A stretch of DNA of 64,000 nucleotides from an archaeon. Its GTDB lineage: Archaea; Nanobdellota; Nanobdellia; Woesearchaeales; UBA9642. The stretch lies in NCBI GenBank assembly GCA_020057295.1, contig JAGVGF010000006.1:179752-243751 (forward strand), given 5' to 3'. Under the pieces are notes generated by a model. The model was given only the letters and a program-made list of their open reading frames with translations. It searched no databases and had not been told where the DNA came from. Made by a program: the position numbers and the translations under genes. Positions 32,401 through 37,800 of this stretch are shown here, one piece after another (positions within the stretch are counted from its first letter, which is position 1; every line of letters begins with the position of its first letter).

Positions 32401-34398
32401 ACAGCTAATGATAATGGACAGTATGAAGTATGTGATTGTCCAAATGGTATATGTACACAGGAACAAACTAGAGGATTATATTGCGGATCATTTACAGGAC
32501 AAAACTTTACTGGTCAAGGAATATTAAGATGTGCTAATGATTGTACTGCATTCAATAAGGTTGATTGTGATAAAGGTCAAGGATACTGTGGTGATGGTAA
32601 GATTCAAGTCAATAGTAATGGACAACATGAAGCATGTGATGGAACTAAATTTGCTGAAGGTATGAACTGTGCAAAATTAGGATATACTAGCGGAGAATTG
32701 GCATGTTCACATTGTGAATTAAACGCAAGCAGATGTTCTAAAACAGGAGTGACAACTCCTCCTGGCGGTCCTGTATGTAGTAACGCATTATTAGAAGGAG
32801 AAGTTTGTGAAGCTGGATCAGCAAACGTTACGTGTTTATCATTTGGTTATGATTATGGATATAATAATGCATTCGTACCATGTACATCATGCAGATACGA
32901 TTTAGCTGGATGCTACTTCAACTTAACACAAATAGTAACTCCTCCAGGAGGAAATCCTTGTGGTAATGGTAGACTTGAGAGTAGCGAAGATTGTGATGGA
33001 ACATTAGGATTAAATACCGTCTCATGTAAATCTATATTAGCTAATAATTATAGCATAGGTAATGTAAGTTGTAAGAGTACATGTAAATATGATACAAGTA
33101 AATGTGTCGATAGTAGAAATGGCTTGAGCAAATGTGTAAATGGTGTTAAAGATATTACTGAAGCAGATGTAGATTGTGGTGGAGATTGTGCAGGATGTTC
33201 CTTTAATAAAACTTGCTTTGGAAATAGTGATTGTGCAAGTAATAAATGTGTAAGTAGTAAGTGTGCAATTAATACATGTAACAACAGTAAATTTGATTCA
33301 GCATATGAAACAGATGTAGATTGTGGCGGAACATGTAAGCCATGTGATAATACTAAGAGTTGTACAGTAACAAGTGATTGTGTATCAGGATATTGTATTA
33401 GTAATAAATGTGATGTGAATCCTTGTGCTAATGGAATATTAGATGAGGGAGAAGTAGATATTGATTGTGGTGGAAGTTGTACATTATGTAATGTCGGACA
33501 AAAATGTGCTAGTAGTTCTGAATGTAGCACTGATAGTTGTGTTAACAATGTATGTACAGAAAAAGCTGAGCTTCCAAATACTAATCTTGAAGAATTAAAA
33601 TTGATACTATTAATATTTGGAATAGTACTAACTTTAGGTGGTACAGGATATATTGTATATAGATCGTTCTTTGGACAAAATATTAGCAACGGTAAAAAAC
33701 CTCCACAAAGCGGAATTCCACCAATAGCTAATATTAAAACTCCTAAACAATCTTTAGAAGAACAAAGAGGTATACAGAAACAAAAAGAAGCAATGTCTAA
33801 ACGTCAAGAGATGCGTGATTCTCAACGTAAGACAATAATACAAAATTTAGAAACAACAGCTAGACCTAAAAAAACAGAAGAAGAATTACATAAGCTTGAA
33901 GAAAAACCAACATTAAAGAAAGAAGAGAAGAATGAAGAAGAATATGTTGATTTATCAAATATTGATAATAAAAAATCTACAAAGAACGATAAAGTTAGCT
34001 CAAAAGAAAATTCAACATTTGGAAAATTAAAAGATATAACAAATAAAGACTCTGGAACTAAGAAAGGCAGTGAAGCATCAACATTTGATAAATTGAAAAA
34101 TATAAGTAAAAGTGATGAGATAGTTCAAAAGATTGCTCAAATGTCTGGAAGTTCTAAAGAAGATATAAAACCTGCATTAAATAACAAATTAACAGGAGAA
34201 GATGCACTAAAATTATTTGGAAACTTAAATAAAGAAAAAATTACTTCAGATGTATTCAGAGAGATATTATCTCACTTGATTGAAGGCGGTAAGATTACTA
34301 AAGAGAATGTTTCTAGCATATTATTCGAATACATGGATCGTGGAGTATTAACTAAGGGCGAAGTTGCTAAAATCTCTTCTGAATTAAAGATAATATAA
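17485..34398 (+). CDS. Giant type I membrane surface protein (5637 aa)
   Basis: An uninterrupted 16.9-kb frame. A signal peptide (1-29, ending NSSNVNA) is followed by a Cys-rich segment and three carboxypeptidase-regulatory-like beta domains (about 125-345). A Cys-rich region follows to about 1000. Then comes a very long Asn/Thr/Ser-rich beta region with repeated modules of about 505-615 residues. Each has a block such as CDNTNPS.TIT ... V.I.CTD...C (copies near nt 24499, 26268, 28110, 29637 and 31149) and a block like 'I.PTFLE.QYI' ... 'T..CKY'. Before the membrane are CGDG repeats and three repeats of about 48 residues with 'DVDCGG.C..C' (about 5215-5358). One membrane helix (about 5373-5395) leads to a charged cytoplasmic tail of about 240 residues. 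N-x-S/T sequons are very dense. It is probably an adhesin or surface-coat protein; no enzyme domain is recognised. Confidence 0.93.
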   Translation: MNLRVLKYFIVFILLLSTFILVNSSNVNATCNVWFNGCYKDANACTVGSASYNQYKCRPFVDVDAPICTLGNDPKCMPGCCCPTSASAELTLSGLCNVTRGTFNSGSYTLTQCQNFCSSVVAGSKYNITGTVTIVGTGLVSGAHITLNPSAKNNNTISGGTYSLYNVDPGTYTVTAEYSGCNNNTQVVIVNSNVVSDITIKCDYYSVSGNVNYTSGGISGAEVKSSVGNIISGTNGAYTLSNILKNTAFDITANKTIGVNCFGTIHINPVQSNLVGQNITLVCNTYTFNGTIKKRDNSPLSDATVSSRGGLTTGNAAGFYNFNSVTPGSITVTAVKNGIAVSGGIMSCSGELSFSLDNNYINKDFIVTCCTDKTYKSPCIDGQIETTVETTCDDGRPLTNTKSYAPCSVPTACEWNLTWTGCAANAETESAVPGTPAKIIANGCDPNIITPQPELVRACPTQCGDGNLNVSRILNGFVVPETCDYNYKSGIYNVSDSCFAAWQAADISNPKKINFKSDLTTDATCYIGNCTCKTPPPKIIPTCVDNPGNLSDLNISHIAMQHAFNVSWNITNQSCANYVSNFSLRICNNATGACMDVLNNYVPVNNSISNNSRAYLHNASDNKPIPIVELTEYCYELTVTFNDSIVDPAKRKSSMIKCIKAGDEKCMSIHTDSWCTSNKKTSCYANNTINIVPTICSATEFCTNVNGNAECVYQPECNLCNGIFGILSYSELRIPSLRSDANLGKLIWCPSLVHPNPNPSQDWFDSSNLYGCYLDYSMSTTVDQSYDCDKVLSCYNYLSKDSCENDYCNKFNQTGANGCGWQPYNGDKSLTPNIFGKGVCRPKNESEQQCGLCNDNNPLKVNRIFSNCTKDICGLYGNCFFNTNGNNCMNARDVTCPTYTLQDDCIGTSRKNVSTVVDWNLVDGLLRKVSGTNVRINSSDAVGLGVCYWDGSCKRNTDNKTDIVDCKPIALGGKLTICTKDYIAPVTKITNRTAYGLLMDLNGEIEIQDNNAWPIGDSSIDTSYINIGPSKTTWMYYCVSAYGVGPCYPDNTMNFTDSQQKYKVNLTNFGLSNANNSQLFTMYYFSEDPAKNLELIKSFTFKLDTEGPNVNVNIGLDPYKLSRNQWLTNITVDLQVVNNELSPPVECKFTMHPPETIDRVISFNGKEQYNIPRRDNPSDVKIYNIATDRLHTAYPELVNGAYTWELDCFDAAKNPTHKTGSIQIDGDLRINNPIPKTKTFTTRSLATGTVHTYPVNISVNTTGPGLCKYNDTTPSLPFNSASMISMINGSFNDTLKTQQHNATINIPLNEPYINGTGLYYYYIACNVSINSEYNVITGDDSDNPAFAIDDAAPETKLMDAGRIPIKEYNSSIPAKDGSVEDVLRLILSCDDNNTLLRTLSNASMAFGCNNTARYYCIYNSSNDCTNTATYTQFTSDIVLNYNIRDGPDKKMYGNNPRIFFYSKDLGGNVEDIKYVQLKLKNNVLENPNVTLYNPYDISKDIMNITARGIDINQALIAIKVNYSDETNVSIASLSKYYEVHKIDSDNAYVPLREDTPLNNTGEFLFFRQYWPNGKYNLTINATDEDGNNNINTTIFYVEAPENFVQLQSPVLGIGTTRFYNINVSTLYDSTCKYSTSVYPAYINLSDWYIQLDYKLFNITNVSENLYHNIANYDGDASGTLYVICKTIDSLDESNKSYVMTSFPVGYLTTNPVVKNITFIGQPTFDPFNSTIINASYNATIIKVITDQDTVCRINGTSTILNVYNMMLNGSGVLENISDYNSYSTTHTLLINYSGRLGSTISGVFNYTINCTNHAQRTIANDTKIYLDLNYPAPSLTYSVNNSYITRKSINVTFNDPYITNYTYSIITNIADPCTYLTSKAFGTILDVKETSKVCVKGVDVLGRADTKTIPITIRNFDSGNVTVISPRYLKDKYILGQTATFDLVIDTDVNATCKYTKAADFLEGGTNPLDTLSFDYIYNDARAKLMNTTNSTSNITGYNIGFGENVFEDLIIICKAANVDPTSSPNISRAFSVAWDNTSSSININAPQLIDDMNNRIAVFDITTDDNTMCYFNGTLFNGDKDNILYNDSTKYVSYKQTHRHTTYYTNPEHYVGNDILYTYNITCINTAGLSGKNNTNIRFKPAINISVTRNSPTLYLTNTSLLVSANTSIQANCSLYVNNTFSRWMAPTSNNKTHNILIDLKDNEYNLNVSCFVNSNISIRGSTNYTVIVDTRPSRVELSANSIMCNLSFFNASLNIISAYGIKNYTYVVYNGLNNEINRTKITSSMGRTYNTLLNYTTPTNVNGEAYSLEVSAIFNDGSTDSKTVSVTTYDPATDSHCDYVNPGLTITNKTINANMAEVNISCTDANSGCKGYSYDIIPVGWDCATRAVYGSLQTFTNNNASIILTNGQTGRLCVKVYDNSVNNNYNTTDVTINTRVAICSNGELDRIDPAIIANYNLAIGSTNDYNEVCDGSNLRINSCINVPHSPAYTAGTLTCNLGICSTYNESQCRQGMPITLTTPLYFGIANKSIYNLTITTPSNSTCRLVTTQLPDPLPEGVTIIDIYNEAADKNLTNRTNYKENYITINATELNDTSLFNEYARIICNNTEPNANETGQAYNEIPLTLGYYANGPTLNITGPSIIRDFNSRIITLTVDTNHPSICYIEGPLTGGAYAKANIPPGKALNKYYDYDYTRLRTLNYMAVVNPLDYDKFRYNISCTDRANLTTVKEYNITYNISQDINITFNMANYSLNSNVEIAVNTSVIANCTIFIDGFNNGTFGANGLIHSKYFTLGSKNNHEIGVQCNIPNTVIYSEIKYHNITVDLQNPTVNISTINTTTCNLESFDVKVNGSDDTTLISYNYTVTSTGISYTSGSINIPDTITFNNEGNGLTDGQVYNIDVYTIDQFGKNSDHKQLAITAHSPNNSITCDSREPTITIGTATIINNTFATVEINCTDSKDVANGISASGCQSKYKYATVPKGDCSGLTESDYKEAEFSNTDEYSSTRKLILYGDVAKLCVRGMDRSGKYAYANKTISLNAIGCGDGIIQIKPTLSDLGYVSSYDNWNQAYYDSITYEYCDTNGATGATNLSGQSCQSLGEGVGGTLSCPHTGANKCNFDTSNCVKGINVILISPLPFGLGQYNNYNLSVGTNNYTSVCKIGELTYPGDTIGSFNYNTMNVMNQSVVNSSINNYTITMNGGEYYYAHKYIICNASISGYTGPVLGTFGILDVYTGYEGTLPNISLGLDRTKLFDWNDRTAYVYINTTDTNGIDENTVCYINDSGILYNTYLIPNGNVTDYSTYSSKKAVYVDFGSRYTNPAYKMFTYNVTCINRAQKNTSKTINLEYNIVDYININKTFPSSQYIGSATTDLDIKTNILARCTVNDGTLKSMDSTLSTTHTTNVNIGNGWKNVTVICTSPFASSRTLINTTEFRFRGSTVGPNDVAINVTYNSCSLNDVNITFNSTDVTGTGIDNYNYSISSGVKDWTIVNTVGGNTHINIKPSVSLVSGSEYTVQATAVDKAGFVSSVTSTTFRALNNTVWQCDNTNPSMTITLQPVTSIYRKDVEIKCTDNYCTTSFDYALIDQSGSCNSATYITKSYDTINTDYSTGKLTIDNTSKVCVKGRDLKGNLGTYELVVTVTDRTSGIIRIIYPTFLEGQYITSNTSVTNVVIDTGVTANCRLTEATGTLPASNNAVYAGSKDFNVTGSTLKIHNITNFTFTNANTLYDWLFICNRTDVLNAPESEAYIMDVYSLMYDATKPTIDSVSSTSVTDRWDKNTELTIITNEPTICYRDGVIINNLNTSKYNDYNTKHIEKISYISLGETSQTFNYNIICMNRAKLNSTSSGISVLYDLNDTLGLVKTAPASSSDDIYLASNSVELQVRTNLLAVCTANNGSVTNVMELQQPSTDQYYYYNIQLSSLSNITNVNVTCVRSGSIDESHKYILHSNVVGPQQPTVSVSPNVCSLTNVALTFNVTDATGVGIREYNYTILNSTLGTAKGWSTITSNTDTATLSLTPDQTYTVQFIATDNAGFKSSLGVGTFIPRAGTTWYCDNTYPGINVRIVSNSIFYKDVNVSCNDNYCNTTFKWDFISQSGTCSGTSTYDKTGYYNQLLSFNNNSGRLCVKGYDYIGHNTYNETSVDIISRNAGVMNITNPTFLETQYIIARSNVTDINLTTDISSDCKYIAGNSSTNDTIAYSGATPFTTTGGTTNHSISGFRIYSQPNEFEDYYFICKRNDIVASESEAYAVKKDYRITYDGTNPVINNYSATDVTDNLNKKTNIRLTTNEPTICYYNNGSLMNNDNIKLYSSYTKDHETIIDYTLTLDNNPHQLNYTLYCMNFVGLNSTKVNISIRYEFTNVLNLTKVRPDGVNNPVYLSINNTELQVKVNMDSSCKYVLNGGAQTNIAFSATTGSEYYYTTTLNNLANSNTISVTCTRSGSLPVSAVYNVYANNAGPTNMNVSANTITTCGQPNVTVTFSATNTGAGIKGFNYTIRDETAGTFISNAFTNSTTVTIDTSVWIAGHVYKIESRAVDNADVSSSSDWIAITSTTSSATVCDNTNPSLTITDQQTSFLDVMDVRISCTDTISGCTSRFNYSLLDANTNNCTGATYDNTELYTNNLTITDRGRLCVKGYDRNNNSGYNTEIVNIMSKNNTVNVTTDTPIPPVNSIYPNTLTTTSRLINVTLTSTLGATCRYGLTPNNNNGLANMYTNYIPFNTSGDTTHIIREFDTQEKYEQLVDVICYNQSLSATPYSRLTLRIVYISSTSTPLIQFTAQPSIVYDWNNRKAKLIITTNQETVCTLTSANDNKNNLPTDIGNYSNALTYQLNHEKDLDYTGYDISIRTFTYSVTCKNLVQLSSSNTTAILYNVSKNISIELISPLNYNSSTVDLMINTSLIANCNLLLDGTDKGALSKDNTGLFHNIVLTGLVNGTYNTEFRCIVPILGVTVSKNYSITVNTSRPRTYCGDGLTQFMTANDNGQYEVCDCPNGICTQEQTRGLYCGSFTGQNFTGQGILRCANDCTAFNKVDCDKGQGYCGDGKIQVNSNGQHEACDGTKFAEGMNCAKLGYTSGELACSHCELNASRCSKTGVTTPPGGPVCSNALLEGEVCEAGSANVTCLSFGYDYGYNNAFVPCTSCRYDLAGCYFNLTQIVTPPGGNPCGNGRLESSEDCDGTLGLNTVSCKSILANNYSIGNVSCKSTCKYDTSKCVDSRNGLSKCVNGVKDITEADVDCGGDCAGCSFNKTCFGNSDCASNKCVSSKCAINTCNNSKFDSAYETDVDCGGTCKPCDNTKSCTVTSDCVSGYCISNKCDVNPCANGILDEGEVDIDCGGSCTLCNVGQKCASSSECSTDSCVNNVCTEKAELPNTNLEELKLILLIFGIVLTLGGTGYIVYRSFFGQNISNGKKPPQSGIPPIANIKTPKQSLEEQRGIQKQKEAMSKRQEMRDSQRKTIIQNLETTARPKKTEEELHKLEEKPTLKKEEKNEEEYVDLSNIDNKKSTKNDKVSSKENSTFGKLKDITNKDSGTKKGSEASTFDKLKNISKSDEIVQKIAQMSGSSKEDIKPALNNKLTGEDALKLFGNLNKEKITSDVFREILSHLIEGGKITKENVSSILFEYMDRGVLTKGEVAKISSELKII

Positions 34399-34411
34399 GA
34401 GTACAACTCAT

Positions 34412-34924
34412 ATGAGAAAAGGTCAAGTCGCAGGACAGATATTCATATATATTATGGCAGTTATAGTAGTTGGTGGTATAGCCTTAATAGGATATTCTGC
34501 AATCAAAGGCATAGTTAGTAAGAGTTGTGATGCTGAAAAATTAACATTTAAGTCAGACATGGAATCATTAATAGAAAAATATACATCTTATGGTTCTGTA
34601 AATAATAAAGTAATTACTGCACCATGTGATTATGACACAGTATGTTTTGTGGATAGCAGTAAGATGGGAACAGATCTTACTTTATGTACTACAAATAATA
34701 TTATCAAGGATAGTATACGTGTTGGTAGTTCTGATGGTAGTAGTAAAAATATTTTTGTAATATCTGGAGGAAAAACTATAGGTATAGGATATAGTTCACT
34801 TATTAGCCTACCACTTGCTCAACAAAATAATTGTACATGTATTAAACAACGTAATAAAAATTTTTATATAACATTTAATGGCAAAGGATCTAGTGCGGAA
34901 ATAAGTCCATACACTCCGGGTTAA
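34412..34924 (+). CDS. Prepilin-like single-helix protein, first of the array (170 aa)
   Basis: MRKGQVAGQIFIYIMAVIVV: a two-residue basic head, G, then a hydrophobic helix (about 5-32), the arrangement of class III archaeal prepilins. The exported part has paired Cys (SCDAEKL, PCDYDTVCFVDS, LCTTNN, NCTCIKQR) and ends SPYTPG. It starts 13 bp after the stop of the 5637-residue gene and ends one base before the next ATG, so it is almost certainly in the same transcript. I recognise it only as a type common in DPANN genomes; function is unknown. Confidence 0.85.
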   Translation: MRKGQVAGQIFIYIMAVIVVGGIALIGYSAIKGIVSKSCDAEKLTFKSDMESLIEKYTSYGSVNNKVITAPCDYDTVCFVDSSKMGTDLTLCTTNNIIKDSIRVGSSDGSSKNIFVISGGKTIGIGYSSLISLPLAQQNNCTCIKQRNKNFYITFNGKGSSAEISPYTPG

Positions 34925-34925
34925 G

Positions 34926-35963
34926 ATGAAAAATGCTTCTAAAATTAATAAACTCAACAAGAAAGGTGTTGTGGATGTACAATTTAACTGGATATTTATT
35001 ATGATTACAGGATTTGTAATACTTTTATTCATTGTTAGTATTGTTTTAAGTCAAAAGAAAAATTCTGATACACAAGCAGCCTATTCTTCTATGAATCAGA
35101 TTGTTACAATACTTAAAGGCAAACAGCAAGCGGGAAACGTATATTCTGAAGTAAGCCTTCCAAAAACCAGTATGAGTTTTAGATGTGATCCGGTAACTAA
35201 TTATTTTACATTTAAAATTGAAGATTCTGAAAGAATACAAATGCCTTTAGAAATAATATTTGGTCCTAGAGATGTTGTTAGTAGTAAGGTACAATTTTGG
35301 AGTCAATCATTTGATGTACCGTTTCCTGTAACTATATTCACATATATGACTACAGCAAATAGTATTATAATGATTTATAACAATACAGACAGTTCTAATG
35401 CACAAAAATTATTTGATGATTTACCATCTAATGTTACAAAAAAGATAACAACAGATTTTAACGTCATAAAAGATTATACTAAATATAAAATTGTATGTAT
35501 CGAAGGTAGTTGTCCAACATCATCTATATCTAGAGAATACATTAAAATCAGTCCTGCTGCAGGATTGTATAGTTATGGTAATGTGACATTTTATACTAAA
35601 ACTAACACCGTACAGGGAACTGTTCCATACATTTCCAAAGCTTCGCTTCTTGGAGCATTATTTAGCGATAATGCAGAGTATTATACGTGTCAAATGAATC
35701 GTGCAATGATTCAATATGAAGTTAAAAGATCATTAGTTGAAAAAAGATTAGAGTTATTATACGATGACTTAAACCCGGGACAATGCAAAGTAAGTATTGA
35801 TGTAGCATTAAATGAATTAGTAATTCCTATGAGAAATAGCGTTTTAAGTTGGCCTAGTATCACAAATATTTATTCAAAATCATATGGTATAGATGCGGGA
35901 TCTACAAGTCTTACCGTAAGTAATATGGATTTAACATTGGGTAGCTGTCCAAAAATATATTAA
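34926..35963 (+). CDS. Prepilin-like single-helix protein (345 aa)
   Basis: The N-terminus KINKLNKKGVVDVQFNWIFI has the basic-G-helix signature. The helix spans about residues 20-43 and is followed by a Gln/Ser-rich helical segment (AAYSSMNQIVTILKGKQQAG). The large exterior domain is mixed alpha/beta with conserved-looking Cys (SFRCDP, IVCIEGSCPTSS, YTCQMNRAM, GQCKVS). A long amphipathic stretch near residue 260-280 (YEVKRSLVEKRLELLYDDL) could be a coiled coil. The gene begins one base after the preceding stop. Function is unknown; co-transcription with its neighbours suggests a shared surface structure. Confidence 0.85.
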   Translation: MKNASKINKLNKKGVVDVQFNWIFIMITGFVILLFIVSIVLSQKKNSDTQAAYSSMNQIVTILKGKQQAGNVYSEVSLPKTSMSFRCDPVTNYFTFKIEDSERIQMPLEIIFGPRDVVSSKVQFWSQSFDVPFPVTIFTYMTTANSIIMIYNNTDSSNAQKLFDDLPSNVTKKITTDFNVIKDYTKYKIVCIEGSCPTSSISREYIKISPAAGLYSYGNVTFYTKTNTVQGTVPYISKASLLGALFSDNAEYYTCQMNRAMIQYEVKRSLVEKRLELLYDDLNPGQCKVSIDVALNELVIPMRNSVLSWPSITNIYSKSYGIDAGSTSLTVSNMDLTLGSCPKIY

Positions 35964-36011
35964 AGATATAATAAAGATAAAACAAAATCTGAAAAGTAAT
36001 CTGGAAAAAAT

Positions 36012-36509
36012 ATGTTGATAAAACGTAAAAACGGACAAGTACAACTTGGAGAAAGTACGGCAGTGATCGTTGTAGTTATTATAATCCTGTTTTTCGGAAT
36101 AATATTCTGGAACAAAATTAATAGTTCAGATATACAAAAGATAAATACTGAATCTCAGGAATTATCTGTTATAGAAATTGCGAATATAGTTTCTGAACTT
36201 CCAGAGCTAAAATGTTATGAAGTTAATGTTAACAAGATAAAATGTTTAGATTGGTATAAAGTATTAGCGATGAATGCCACAGTAAATAGTAACGGACCTA
36301 ATTATGAATTCTACAATAACTATTTCAAAAATTCAAAAATCACAATAAGGCAAATATATCCGACCAGCGTTAATATTACAATATACGATTCAAAACTTAG
36401 CAATAACACTAAAACATTGCTTATACCCATTCCCGTAAACATTAAAGATTACGTACATAAAACAACAGGATATGGTCTAATAATTGTAGAAGGATATTAC
36501 AAAGGCTGA
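36012..36509 (+). CDS. Prepilin-like single-helix protein (165 aa)
   Basis: The start MLIKRKNGQVQLGESTAVIV has the N-G prepilin-like boundary followed by a helix (about 15-34). The exterior domain is small with two Cys (ELKCYEV, KIKCLDWYK) and predicted beta strands (SVNITIYDS, TKTLLIPIPVNI). It lies 48 bp after the previous gene and one base before the next, within the array. No enzyme motif was found. Confidence 0.82.
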   Translation: MLIKRKNGQVQLGESTAVIVVVIIILFFGIIFWNKINSSDIQKINTESQELSVIEIANIVSELPELKCYEVNVNKIKCLDWYKVLAMNATVNSNGPNYEFYNNYFKNSKITIRQIYPTSVNITIYDSKLSNNTKTLLIPIPVNIKDYVHKTTGYGLIIVEGYYKG

Positions 36510-36510
36510 A

Positions 36511-37029
36511 ATGAACATCAGACACAATAAAAAGATTAAGGGACAAATAGAAATATTTGGCTTAGCGGTGATTGTTATACTTATATCAATAGGATTTTTT
36601 ATATTTGTATCGCTTAAAGCGCAACATCCAACAGAAAATCCTCAAAAAGAGTATACTAATGACAAGCTTGCTAACGATTTTGTATTATCAATATTAGATG
36701 TTAATGTAAAAGATTGTGATACCTTTACTCTTAAAGATTTAATCGTAGATTGCGGCAGAGATAGAAAGATAGATTGTGGAGGAACATCTTCATGTTTCGC
36801 TGCTAATAAAACAATTACAGACTTGCTTAATGGAACTTTTATGGTCATGAATACTAAATTTAGATTCTATTCTGAAAATCTTAAAGATAACGCTGGTAGA
36901 GAAATCATTAATATAACACATCTTAATTGTACATCTAATATGCGTCAAGGACAAAGGGGTACAGCAATAATATCTTTATACCCTTGGCCCAACAATGTTT
37001 ATTTAAATATGAATATCTGCTATCAATAG
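36511..37029 (+). CDS. Prepilin-like single-helix protein (172 aa)
   Basis: MNIRHNKKIKGQIEIFGLAV shows the basic head, K-G, then a helix (about 12-33). The exterior part has a compact Cys group (VKDCDTF, VDCGRDRKIDCGGTSSCF) and further Cys at HLNCTS and NICYQ, suggesting three disulfides. It starts one base after the preceding stop. A TATA box and a 42-residue gene follow, so a second promoter exists inside the array at this point. Confidence 0.82.
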   Translation: MNIRHNKKIKGQIEIFGLAVIVILISIGFFIFVSLKAQHPTENPQKEYTNDKLANDFVLSILDVNVKDCDTFTLKDLIVDCGRDRKIDCGGTSSCFAANKTITDLLNGTFMVMNTKFRFYSENLKDNAGREIINITHLNCTSNMRQGQRGTAIISLYPWPNNVYLNMNICYQ

Positions 37030-37033
37030 AAAG

Positions 37034-37043
37034 CTTTATAATA
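37034..37043 (+). promoter_or_regulatory. Internal TATA box in the prepilin-like array
   Basis: CTTTATAATA is centred about 28 bp before the ATG of the 42-residue gene, the leaderless spacing. It suggests the array is at least two transcription units. Confidence 0.5.
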
Positions 37044-37065
37044 TATTATACCAATATTATGCTCT

Positions 37066-37194
37066 ATGGAAGGCGATGATGATGGTGGAGTGAGTTGGAA
37101 TAAGATTGTTACATTAGTTTTTGTTATTAGTGCAATGATTATACTTATGATTTTGGTTACGATAATATTTATAATGCCTATATTGAGGGAATAA
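37066..37194 (+). CDS. 42-residue single-pass membrane peptide
   Basis: The reading frame MEGDDDGGVSWNKIVTLVFV continues to MPILRE and a stop at 37194, one base before the next ATG. An acidic head is followed by one hydrophobic helix (about 15-38). It lacks the K/R-G boundary of its neighbours. The tight fit between a promoter and the next gene supports it as real. Function is unknown; it may be a small accessory membrane subunit. Confidence 0.6.
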   Translation: MEGDDDGGVSWNKIVTLVFVISAMIILMILVTIIFIMPILRE

Positions 37195-37195
37195 A

Positions 37196-37777
37196 ATGAT
37201 GAATCTACCAGATAAGGATCCAAAAAGCCAAAGATTAGCATTATTACTAAAGATAATGGTATTCGTACTATTACTTATAGGAGTATTACTGCTTACAGGA
37301 TATTTGAAGAAGATAATGTTATTTGTCAATCCAGACATTGAAAACTGTAAAGGCGGTAGTTGTAGAGATTCATGTATTAAGGATCAAGAAATAATGAATA
37401 ATAATGCTGCATGCAGCGATACAAGCAAAGTCTGCTGTGTAATTAATGATAGAACTCCGAGTGCTGAATGTGTAGGATACACTAAAGGGTATGTCTGCGG
37501 TAGACTGATGATATGTGATGCTGACTTAGTTTGTGTGAGTAGATGTGATTATTGTGCACAAAATCCTGATGATAAAGCATGTGTTATAGATGCAGAAGTA
37601 GTAACCATCGGTGCTAGCGTAACTAAATTTGATGATAAATTCACGTGTGGTTGTACAGAAATGGACTGTAACAGTTTTGATAATAGTAAACTTGGAACAT
37701 GTGTTAAAGGATTCTGTCCTTCAGATGTGCCTGTAGCAACTAACTATATGTGTTGCGTAAATCCTTATAAGAAATAA
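37196..37777 (+). CDS. Membrane-anchored Cys-rich protein with two disulfide-type domains (193 aa)
   Basis: Starts at MMNLPDKD (either ATG), one base after the 42-residue gene. A single helix (about 15-40) lacks the K-G boundary. The exterior has a six-Cys motif (C-x4-C-x3-C-x12-C-x6-CC, nt 37346-37438). A second Cys domain has 'CDYCAQNP', 'FTCGCTEMDC' and 'YMCCVNP'. The second domain closely parallels the one in the protein starting at 40987, so the two are paralogues despite different anchors. Function is unknown; it is likely extracellular and disulfide-bonded. Confidence 0.83.
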   Translation: MMNLPDKDPKSQRLALLLKIMVFVLLLIGVLLLTGYLKKIMLFVNPDIENCKGGSCRDSCIKDQEIMNNNAACSDTSKVCCVINDRTPSAECVGYTKGYVCGRLMICDADLVCVSRCDYCAQNPDDKACVIDAEVVTIGASVTKFDDKFTCGCTEMDCNSFDNSKLGTCVKGFCPSDVPVATNYMCCVNPYKK

Positions 37778-37800
37778 AAATATCAGAATAAAATAAAAAT

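Noticed and set aside
33048..33689. 213-residue open frame on the minus strand under the end of the giant gene
   Set aside because: It is a shadow of Cys-rich repeats in the opposite frame; its repetitive Leu/Ser/His composition mirrors the sense repeats and no promoter or ribosome site fits.
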